This document shows positions 13,701-25,700 of a DNA stretch of 64,000 bases, piece by piece (position 1 is the stretch's first letter; each line of letters begins with the position of its first letter). The stretch covers positions 12,322,321-12,386,320 of the forward strand of contig NC_092578.1 of the NCBI RefSeq assembly GCF_037975245.1, read 5' to 3'. The notes below the pieces were generated by a model that worked only from the letters and a program-made list of their open reading frames with translations, searched no databases and was not told where the DNA came from. Source of the DNA: Apostichopus japonicus (lineage: Eukaryota > Echinodermata > Holothuroidea > Aspidochirotida > Stichopodidae). The translations under genes were made by a program, and so were the position numbers.

Positions 13701-16700
13701 TGTTGATGAGCAGTTGGACAAGTTATATATGAATGATCAAAATTGTTGCTACTGTATAAGAGGCTTAAACATGATCAAAATAGTCATCATTAGTCTATAG
13801 ACAAAATAGACATATGTACGCTTGAAGCATTGGTATATTTCTTTGACGTATTCAGTCAGAAATCAGACTGCGACTTTTGACCGTTATTTTGCAATCTTTT
13901 AAACACTTGGCAAAAGTGGTGAAATGCATTATGGGAGCTCCAACCATTACTCGATTTCAGTACACTTCAGCTTGGATATCCTCTGAAAATCCGTTTTAAT
14001 ACATACTGTATTCATAAAGCAGCAGTAGTGTCAACTATATGTCATACTGCTTGACATCACACAGGAATGTAACACAGGGGAAACAATTTGAGTGCAAAAT
14101 CCAAAAACCACATCATGATTGCCAAGCTTAGGCCAGTATCAAAATCAAGAGTGGTTAGTCCATGTTGATGGTATACCTCAAAGTTAGTGTTACATTGCCC
14201 AGATTATAAACAGATGGAACCTGTGTGATCTAAGCCAGAAGGTGACATCAAAGTTCAATAACAGAGTCAACCTCTATGAAATTCCTAGTTAAATGCCCTT
14301 TATGCTGGTGTACAATCTGCAGGTATCACAATAGAATAGTCATGGGCTTGTGATTCCATTCATATGTTCTGTAATGTATGTGCAAGCAAACCAGTGCTTC
14401 CTTACTGTATTTCCAGGTCATACAGTGCTATGGGTGCCATAACAATGACCATTGAAGTATGTCCATGGAGTAGAATGCTTCCTTATTTCTAGGTTATCAG
14501 TGCTATGGGTACCCTAACTATGACCATTGAAATATGTCCATGGAGTACAATGCTTCCTTATTCCAGGTCATCAGTGCTATGGGTGCCCTAACTATGACCA
14601 TTGAAGTATGTCCATGGAGTAGAATGCTTCCTTATTTCTAGGTTATCAGTGCTATGGGTACACTAACTATGACCATTGAAGTATGTCCATGGAGTACAAT
14701 GCTTCCTTATTCCAGGTCATCAGTGCTATGGGTACACTAACTATGACCATTGAAGTATGTCCACGGAGTAGAATGCTTCCTTATTTCTAGGTTATCAGTG
14801 CTATGGGTGCCATAACAATGACCATTGAAGTATGTCCATGGAGTACAATGCTTCCTTATTTCTAGGTTATCAGTGCTATGGGTACACTAACTATGACCAT
14901 TGAAGTATGTCCATGGAGTAGAATGCTTCCTTATTTCTAGGTTATCAGTGCTATGGGTGCCATAACAATGACCATTGAAGTATGTCCATGGAGTACAATG
15001 CTTCCTTATTTCTAGGTTATCAGTGCTATGGGTACACTAACTATGACCATTGAAGTATGTCCATGGAGTAGAATGCTTCCTTATTTCTAGGTTATCAGTG
15101 CTATGGGTACACTAACTATGACCATTGAAGTATGTCCATGGAGTAGAATGCTTCCTTATTTCCAGGTCATCAGTGCTATGGGTACACTAACTATGACCAT
15201 TGAAGTATGTCCATGGAGTAGAATGCTTCCTTATTTCTAGGTTATCAGTGCTATGGGTACACTAACTATGACCATTGAAGTATGTCCATGGAGTAGAATG
15301 CTTCCTTATTTCCAGGTCATCAGTGCTATGGGTGCCATAACAATGACCATTGAAGTATGTCCATGGAGTACAATGCTTCCTTATTTCCAGGTCATACAGT
15401 GCTATGGGTGCCCAAACTATGACCATTGAAGTATGTCCATGGAGTACAATGCTTCCTTATTTCCAGGTCATCAGTGCTATGGGTGCCATAACTATGACCA
15501 TTGAAGTATGTCCATGGAGGACAGTGCTTCCTTATTTCCAGGTCATACAGTGCTATGGGTACACTAACTATGACCATGGAAGTATGTCCATGGAGTACAA
15601 TGCTTCCTTATTTCCAGGTCATCAGTGCTATGGGTACACTAACTATGACCATTGAAGTATGTCCATGGAGTACAATGCTTCCTTATTTCTAGGTCATCAG
15701 TGCTATGGGTACACTAACTATGACCATTGAAGTATGTCCATGGAGTACAATGCTTCCTTATTTCTAGGTCATCAGTGCTATGGGTACACTAACTATGACC
15801 ATTGAAGTATGTCCATGGAGTACAATGCTTCCTTATTTCTCGGTCATCAGTGCTATGGGTACACTAACTATGACCATTGAAGTATGTCCATGGAGTACAA
15901 TGCTTCCTTATTTCTAGGTCATCAGTGCTATGGGTACACTAACTATGACCATGGAAGTATGTCCATGGAGTACAATGCTTCCTTATTTCTCGGTCATCAG
16001 TGCTATGGGTACACTAACTATGACCATTGAAGTATGTCCATGGAGTACAATGCTTCCTTATTTCTAGGTCATCAGTGCTATGGGTACACTAACTATGACC
16101 ATTGAAGTATGTCCATGGAGTATAATGCTTCCTTATTTCTCGGTCATCAGTGCTATGGGTACACTAACTATGACCATGGAAGTATGTCCATGGAGTACAA
16201 TGCTTCCTTATTTCTAGGTCATTAGTGCTATGGGTACACTAACTATGACAATTGAAGTATGTCCATGGAGTACAATGCTTCCTTAATTCCAGGTCATCAG
16301 TGCTCTGGGTGTTTTTTTTAAACCCTGCATCACATAGGAATGCTAACTATTGATTCAATCCTCTTGTCTGATGTCCATTGTCATACAAGTTAAAGCTATG
16401 TCAAAGGGTAACACTTCATATACAGTATATATGTCATGATGTAAACTGTCCTTTATTCTGTATGCATGTCCAACATCAAGGTAACTAAAACCATAATACA
16501 TCAACAGGCAACCTAAAAAAAGTTACCATGCCAATGATAAAGTGTATGATTAGTTTAACTTGTGTACCATTTACCATTGCAAACTGAGTTTTATCTTCCA
16601 ATGAATCATGCAAAAGCATCTAGTTGTCACATTCCTTTAAGATCTCAAGACCTAACATTGATATTCATTGTAGTGTAGTGATAACACTGAACCACATCTG

Positions 16701-19700
16701 GAGATGTCCTTATATCCCTATCTGATGAGTGGCTATGAAAACTCTCTGGCAGTGACTAATCCCTTGTAAGTCTGACTGATCAAAGTGGCTGTGATTCTGA
16801 CAATCTTATTAGAAGACCTGTGAGGTGAAGCATGCACTAAATAGTACTCTTTAGAACCTGCTCACCTGCTGGAAGTTTCCTTTCAGACAATACCAGTAAT
16901 TGATTCTCGCTGCAAAGTGTCTGCTTTATTCAACGTTAATTTATCCTCATAGTACCTCAAAATAGGTCTGTACCAAGATAGTGTTTAAGAGTGAGCAAAC
17001 ATGTCAGTGCTAGGAGGGGAATACAGTAATTCTAAATGACAAAAAATGTACTGTAAAACTTATAATTTTGTGTAGATTTATGGTGGAACTGGCAAGGTAA
17101 AAACATATCGTGCTGCTGTATGTGATGTATATATATTTAGCAAATGACATCACTACAGTCTTGCCACTCTCCCATGCATGCACTTTGTTGTACCTAACGT
17201 ATGATCATTGGTAACATTCTTGCACTGTGCCCAACCCTCCCTCCTTGACCTCTCCAGGTTGTAAATACCCAAAATAAGTTTAGTTTTTTTTTTTTAATCT
17301 TCAGTGTAGGAAATTGCATTATCCAGACTTTTATTTTGGTATCTAAAGAACATGTGATCCATATAGATTTTATCCTGATAATGTAGGTATTGTATTTAGC
17401 CATACATTTAACATACAAGTATTTGTTACAATTTATCCAGATAATGTAGGTTTTATTGTATTTAGCCGTGCCTTAAACATACAAGTATTAGTTACATGTC
17501 AATTTAAATAGTTCGTTACACAGTACTGTAGTAGGAAATAGGAAATGAAACTCGCTTCTTTTTCCTCCATTGATGGCCAATGCCAACTTGTTTCTTGTGT
17601 ATCATTACTGTACCTTGGCATACGTTCCATGAGTAGCATCTACTGTATAGTTCTAAATGGAATAAGTACTTATTTAAATCAAGCAGAGCTTTATATGTTG
17701 TACCTGAGTGACTGGTAAATGATGGGCTACTAATTAGATTTGGATTTCATCGTGGCATTGAAGATTATTGAATTACCACAAAGAACACAATAAATGGTTT
17801 GGACTGTATCAGTGAAAATCAAATATATAGACAAGATCTAATTTTGCATATTTGCAGAAGAATAAATAATCGTCCTTTGGACAACAGGATACAGTATCTC
17901 AGTGTGTAGTACTGCAGGTCAAGTGCAGTGTTTCAATGTAGGAGGTGAACTGCAGAGTTGTCTCTTTGTCCCTGGAAAATAGAGGTAACATAGTATACAT
18001 CTGATAGGGCTGTCATCATTAATGTATTGGTAGCAGTATCAGTAATGTGTTACAACTGCTTCTCCTACTGTTCAATGCAAACTGTGAATATTAGACATGT
18101 GTTGCTTGAACTAAGGAAACCATTTGGGTTGACATTGTAGTGAAGAATACCCACAAGTTAATTTCCAAGAGAGGAATAGCTACAATAAATATATTTATTG
18201 TTCCATTCCAGGAATTTGAATTTGAGCTTATTTTGAATATTCAACACAGATCATTCCATCCTGGAAATCTTTCATGAATTGGGATCTTTCTTGTGACTTT
18301 CACCTATCTGACCAAACTTACTTCGGATTTCATGTTGTGTTTTGTTTGGACGTTTTTTTAAGTTTTTACTTGTGAGACGTATCAAAACATTTATCCTTGT
18401 GGATATAGGAGAACAAATTGAGTGCATTCATTATTAACAAGCCACAACAAGATGTGCTCCTTGGAAACTAAGATGCTGTTGTTACAGTACAGGGTAAGTG
18501 GAACACAGTGTCAAGTATAGCTCTTTTACTATCAGCATTGATTAAACCATACCTACAGCACCCCAGCCAACCTTAACCATCTTGTTCAGTACTAGTAGGC
18601 TAGTGAGCAATATGCAGTACATTATCACAATGTCTGGTTTCTTTTTTTCCAAACTTAGATTCCTACAAAAATTAGTGCAACCCATCTTGGTTATAAAGAG
18701 GTCCATGTGAAAAAAGGACTGCCCATGCTTCATGAATAAACTGCTAGCCTTTGAAAAGGATTAATCTGGTTTATATGTACTGACCCCTGGAATAAATGAA
18801 GTTTGTACAGTTCTGTGCCAGCATTGGACTCCCCAGTTACACTTTCACAGACCTACAACAACTTTGATAATGAAAAGTTTGATAATGAAAATTGCTACTC
18901 AGCAGTCTGCATTTCATCTACATTTTAAAGTGTGCAGTGTGCACTATGTTAAATGTTGTGCAGTGTTTTGTTGTCCTTATTCAGTATTCGGACTATCGTT
19001 TACACAGTACTATCTCCTTCAACACTTGACCATCTAACTCGTAAATGGTTCTTGACCAACAAAGACTACTGTAATGGTGATATTGTGTTCATATTCAGAA
19101 GTAATCAGCCTTTGTTTTAAACATGTACTGTAGAAGGAAGCGACTGAACAGGAAGACAAACATTAGGAAGGATTTAGGTTACATTACATCTAGGCAAGAC
19201 AAATATACAAGACCTGCTGAGAATGTAGGTAAGGAGCAGATCTAGGACTTGACGATGCTATTCTTGATCTCTTTGTTTATGATCTACTACTAAACTAGCT
19301 GAGCTTACATTACTCCTTACTTACTGTACCTGTCTCCTGTGCATATCCACTCCGATCTACCCTCCCACGTGGTAGATCGTAGTATGTATAAGAGACAGTT
19401 AAGTATTGTCATTTCCTGAATAACCAAACCAGTAAGTTATGAGCGTTTTGTTTATGGTCTACTACTAAACTAGCTGAACTTACATCACTCCTAACTACTT
19501 ACCTGTCTCCTGTACATATGCACTCCGATCTACCCTCCCACGTGGTAGATCGGAGTAAGTATGAGAGACAGTTAAGTATCGTCGTTTCCTACATAACCAA
19601 ACCAGTAAGTTATGGGTTTTTTGTTTATTGATATATATTGCCACTAAATTTAGCAGCTGATTTTCCGATTAATTCATTCACGGCTCATCACAATTATGAT

Positions 19701-22700
19701 TTTTAAGTTGACCTACTTACATCATGAAATATGAAGCAAGGAGGACTTTTAAAGATGTTTCATGACTTGCAGGCCTGATCAACTTGTATCTCCCAGAGTA
19801 GTTGATTGTTTGATGCCATATCAGTGGCCACCCTATTGTCACTTGATGAGATATACCTTCATTTCCCTGGACCAGAGGTACCTTTAAGGTACTTGACCAA
19901 AGGTAACTTTATTTGAGAACTGCTAAGCATGTGCTGACATTTTTGGCCAGAGAAAATGTCATGTCACTTGACCAGAGTAACCTACAGTTCACTACAGGAA
20001 CGGGAACCTTCATTTCACTTTCAACCAGAGGTAACTTTAGGGCATTTGACCCGCTGTAGGTAACTTTATATTTACTTCGTTCCCCGCTTACCTGTCTCCT
20101 CACAACATTATCATTTATCATTTCAGTTTTATCATTTCAGACCCTTTGAGTATGTAGTGACATTTCTTTCAGCCACATTTGCTTAGACTAGGATCTTTGA
20201 GTGTTACATACATGTGATTCTTGAATATTGTAAGTCTCTGAATGCACAGACAAAGTCAGTTTTATTTGTATGGTCTTTGAAGGGTTTTTATTGCGTAAAA
20301 GGTGAGTACTATCAGTCTTAGGATGTAGTAAACTGTGTTAAAGTTTGACTTCAAGGGACATCGACTGTTACATATGACATTTGTTTAAATACACTGAAGG
20401 TGAACTGAGGGGTAGGCATATTAATTGATGTTTGAGGTATTTAGTGGCACTTGTCACATTCTTGTCTTTCCAAAGTCCACTTTATATGGGTGTCATCTAT
20501 TATGTGTTGTTGCATACAGTCAGTGTTACACAGGTCTGTATTCTGTCAGGTATTTTAAGTACTGTTTACTGACTAGGTCAGTGTAATCTAAGGTGAATCA
20601 TGAATGCCATATATATGTTGTTTGTATCTCTTATATTGTACAGTCCTTGTCAAGTTTTTCAGTGGTCAAAGCAAAGAACATTCTTGTCAAAAAAAATATG
20701 TTCTTTAAGCCCTGCTTCTTGCATCCAGATGATTTTAGGGAGATAAATAAGGAAAGAAATAGGTAGCAGATATTCTCTTAGCAGTATGAGCTAAGACAAA
20801 CTGATTAAAAGATCTATCTTTAAGCGTAAAATTTTACATGTGTCCTCTTCTGGCTGAGGAAGAGTTCTCTTAATCCCATTACATCACCCTTTAGAATCAC
20901 TTAAAAAGACAAATCTTACAGTGTAAACACTGATTAATCAGTTTTGAGTATTCACTTTGACTAATTTCCTCAGGGAAATTGTTAATCTTCTAAATAAAAA
21001 TTGCATTCAGAAGTAATAACATGATTAAACATGAATTCTTTCAGGGGTGATCTTAGTTATTTTTCTCTTTCTTTTGTTGTTGTATTTCTCAAGTTCTTCC
21101 AGCAAGTTTCTGTCATAGCTCCAGGCAATGTAAATATATCATGATGAGGTTTCAGCATATACTGCATTGGAGTTTCTCTCTCGCTTGCTGTCCTTAAACA
21201 AGAAAATCCCCGTGGATCTCTGATATCTTAGCATTCACTGAGAAAGGTTATCTTTGAAATATTACAGTAAGATCCTTTGAAAATAAGTATGGAAAATTTT
21301 TTATTAGCTCCGAAGTTAAATAAAGGAAGAGCTCATAAATAGTCTTTTTTTCAGGCCTACTTTTCCTTTATAAAGTATCCAAAGTAATAAAATGTCTATG
21401 TTCTGGGAAACAGAAGATATATATTGCTTCCTTGTGCTTCACCTTGCTAAATTGGATTACAATGTGAACTGACATAGCCTGCTTATCCTCTCAAGTTTAA
21501 TGTTGTTATATATTTGCAGGCAGAGATGAAGCTCACAGCGAAAAGAGCAGCAAGGGCTGAAGCTAGAGATATAAGATTGAAGGAGATGGAGAAACAGCAA
21601 AGAGAGGTAAGATGATTGGGAGGAAAGTCAGAGGTAGACTGGTGAGGGTGCAGGGAGAGGGCCAAGCAAGGAGGGAGGGGGTGTAATGAAGGAACTTATA
21701 CGAGGAATGGAAGGTGTAGGAATAGGGCCAAGCAAGGAGGGGTGTAATGGAGGTACTTATATGAGGAATGGAGGGTGTAGGAATAGGGCCAAGCCAGGAG
21801 GGGTGTAATGAAGGAACTTATATGAGGAATGGAGGGTGTAGGAATAGGGCCAAGCAAGGAGGGGTGTAATGGAGGAACTTATATGAGGAATGGAGGGTGT
21901 AGGAATAGGGCCAAGCAAGGAGGGGTGTAATGGAGGAACTTATATGAGGAATGGAGGGTGTAGGAATAGGGCCAAGCAGGGAGGGGATGTAATGGAGGAA
22001 CTTATATGAGGAATGGAGGGTGTAGGAACAGGACCAAGCAGGGACGGGATATAATGGAGGAATTTATATGAGGAATAGAGGGTGTAGGGCCTAGCAGGGA
22101 GGGGTGTAATGGAGGAACTTATATGAGGAATGGAGGGTTTAGGAATAGGGCCAAGCAGGTAAGGGATACAATGGAGGAACTTATATGAGGAATAGAGGGT
22201 GTAGGGCCTAGCAGGGAGGGGTGTAATGGAGGAACTTATATGTGGAATGGAGGGTGTAGGAATAGGGCCTAGCAGGGAGGGGTGTAATGGAGGAACTTAT
22301 ATGAGGAATAGAGGGTGTAGGGCCTAGCAGGGAGGGGTGTAATGGAGGAACTTATATGTGGAATGGAGGGTGTAGGAATAGGGCCTAGTAGGGAGGGGTG
22401 TAATTGAGGAACTTATATGAGGAATGGAGGGTGTAGGAATAGGACCAAGCAGGTAAGGGATACAATGGAGGAACTTATATGAGGAATAGAGGGTGTAGGG
22501 CCTAGCAGGGAGGGGTGTAATGGAGGAACTTATATGTGGAATGGAGGGTGTAGGAATAGGGCCTAGCAGGGAGGGGTGTAATTGAGGAACTTATATGAGG
22601 AATGGAGGGTGTAGGAATAGGACCAAGCAGGTAAGGGATACAATGGAGGAACTTATATGAGGAATGGAGGGTGTGGGAATAGGGCCTAGCAGGGAGGGGT

Positions 22701-25700
22701 GTAATGGAGGAACTTATTTGAGGAATGGAGGGTTTAGGAATAGGGCCAAGCAGGTAAGGGATACAATGGAGGAACTTATATGAGGAATAGAGGGTGTAGG
22801 GCCTAGCAGGGAGGGGTGTAATGGAGGAACTTATATGTGGAATGGAGGGTGTAGGAATAGGGCCTAGCAGGGAGGGGTGTAATGGAGGAACTTATATGAG
22901 GAATGGAGGGTGTAGGAATAGGACCAAGCAGGTAAGGGATACAATGGAGGAACTTATATGAGGAATGGAGGGTGTAGGAATAGGGCCTAGCAGGGAGGGG
23001 TGTAATGGAGGAACTTATTTGAGGAATGGAGGGTGTAGGAATAGGGCAAAGCAGGTAAGGGATACAATGGAGGAATTTATATGAGGAATGGAGGGTGTAG
23101 GAATAGGACCAAGCAGGGAGGGGATTAGAATATTTCTAATTGTCTTAGACTAGTGACAGTAGAACAGAATACATTATGTGGAAGAAACCAAAACCAGCCA
23201 ATTTTGTGATTTCTCTTTCCTGGTTTTAGTCTTGCATTGAATTTTCTTGACTTGTTTTGTTTGTTTTTGATAACCATGAACCACCTCTCCAGTGATTTCA
23301 TTGTTTGTTGATCTTGCAGTCAGAAGACCAAGATGATGCAGAACAACAGGAGAGAGAGGACAAAAGATCGGTAAGTAACACCTTCTGTGGATGTAAGGAA
23401 GCAAAACAAAAGAAATTAAATAAAAAACAAGAAAAAACTAATACCCATTGTTAAGCTGAACTAACAATTTTCAGGTACAAGTGATGCTTCTTAGAAAGCA
23501 GTTAATTGTTTTTGGACTCTGTACATCACTCTTTCTTTGAAATATTCTTTACAGTATTGCCAATATGGGATCACATAAATTGTGGAGATGCTAGAACTTC
23601 TAAATATTTTGACTACCATGTTTAGTAAGTACTGTTAATACTGTAAAATCCTTACCAAGTGAATTAAATGGTTGATGCCCACAAGTGAGTGCTACAGATA
23701 AGAAATCTATTTTGGTTCTCACTTAATTCTTGGACAAATTTAACTCATTTGCTCTACGAAAGTCAGATTGTTATTTGGAATTTTGAGTAAATTGTATGGC
23801 AAGGAATCCCAAAGCTAACTGGCTTTCTGGTATTTTAATTCCTTATCAATATATAAGGGTACATAATTCCAATATAGTGTGTTAAGTCTGTTACTCCGAT
23901 AACATTACTTATAGTGTTGTGTTACGTTACAGTATTACATGAAACTTACAGCAGTCATTACATGCATGTTTATCAGTCTGTAGACGGTAACAAAATAGTG
24001 AATGGTAGGTAACACAGCACAGTCCTTTGCTGATGTGTGCCAAAACAACACACAAAAGAAGCCACTTCAAAGTTTAGCTAAGAAACATTTTAGAAGATAT
24101 TAGCTCTTGTGTTCTGGTGACAATTTCAAAATTTAACAACTCCTCCAGATGTACTGTAGAGTGGTATACTAACTTGTTTTGTTTTCTTTCACACATACGT
24201 AATTCCTAAAGTTTTGTTTTTCATTTGTACTCTGATTTTGGAGGGAAACTATAACAGCATGACTGAGGGTCAGCTTCTCATCCTAACCCTCCCCTCTTCC
24301 ACCCCAATGATGTCTTTCTATTGCTAACATACTGTGTGCTTTGATACAAATTTGATTTCATCCCTCCCCCCTCCCCCTTCTACTCTCCTCTCCATAGTTT
24401 AAATGAAGTTTGTTCCATTTCACAAAACATGAACACTACTTAGAACATGGTTTGTAGTGGTGTGTACCATACTGAGACATAATTATATAGTACTTTTAAT
24501 ATGGTGACTCGGTAATAGGCTCATCAATACTAACAATTATTCTAGCTAATTAACATTTTATATCTTGTTTTTGTAAGGAAGCTTTCTCAATACTATCCTA
24601 AAGCAGCTTATTGATTTTGGTCTTTATTTTGCAATATTTTGGCCAAAGGCAAAAACTTTTTTTCACATGACTAAAAGCCATTGTATGTATTCTTGGAAAT
24701 ATTCTGAGTCAATTAAATTGTCACATTTCCCCCAAAATCAGGCATTAACTACAGCTCAAAGGAAGTCAGAGGTCTCAAAATGTGTTACTTTTTCATGATT
24801 ATTTGAAGAGGTAATGTGACAAGTTGGAGAAAGTCTGAGAGATTGAAATACAGAATAAAGAAAAGACTGTATCTAAATTATGATACAACTTGAAATTATC
24901 TGTTGCAATGACCAAAATGCTTCCTTCGTTGACGCAGTAGATTCATGTTTCAGAGGTGACGATAGAAGCAATCTCATTTCTGTGGTACATTGTACATCTT
25001 CTATCATTCGCAGTACGAAACTTGGAACCGAGTTAAACAGAAACTAAGTCAGTTAAAGCAATCGAGAGATGAAGAAGAGGTAAAGTCTCTTCAAGGCTTC
25101 CATAACACCTGACATTACATCCACTTTGGTAGAACGGTCCTTCATATGCTCTCTGTTCTAAGTTTTCAAAATCTTTTCTTCATCTCCTTGTTCTTCGTCA
25201 TTATCTGTGCTATACTTTCAGTGCAATGCAAACAGCAAAAAATAACTGAAAATGTCACAAATTCATCGTGGTTGGTTGATGGTTTTTCAAATGTTTCAAT
25301 TCATCAGTGACTAATGAACAGTTCAAGTTTTACCTCATCACTTTATTATCTCAGTTAAACCTAAAATTTAAGCATATTTCCTTCCCAAACAAAATCATTT
25401 ACTATGGATATTTGAGAGGAAAGAATTTAGGTAATTTGGTGACCTCACTTGCCATTCTTCATTTTAATGGTACATAAGTATTAAATAATGCTATTAACAG
25501 GAATTATACCAAGGCTATAGAAGACAAGGCATTGGTCCTTTCTTAATGGCCCTCTAGCCTAATCAGATTGAAATATAATGTTATGATGATAATGTACAGA
25601 AGATTTACTTCTCTCCCACCATTCTGTGTTCTCTCATATTCCAACCCTCCTCCCTACCTCCCCCGACCCTAATAAAAGTAGTTGATTCATCTTTGGTGCA

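Larger units (their letters stand above)
1708..21519 (+). other. LRRFIP: LRRFIP intron 1 (19.8 kb)
   Basis: Donor GTAAGT, acceptor TTTGCAG. AT-rich, with no further coding exon recognised on either strand. It contains poly(C) runs at 2940-2956 and 8669-8687, a poly(G) at 12168-12181, the 93-, 80-, 75- and 175-bp tandem repeats, the GACCAGAGGTAAC cluster and three dispersed CTTACCTGTCTCCT fragments. Large first introns often carry regulatory elements, but none could be pointed to. Confidence 0.7.

Noticed and set aside
15350-15692. Open frames of 101 and 63 codons with [17 protein letters not shown] repeats
   Set aside because: They are produced by the 75-bp minisatellite, whose length is a multiple of three. 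Most units carry a stop (TTTCTAG) and the locus is intronic.
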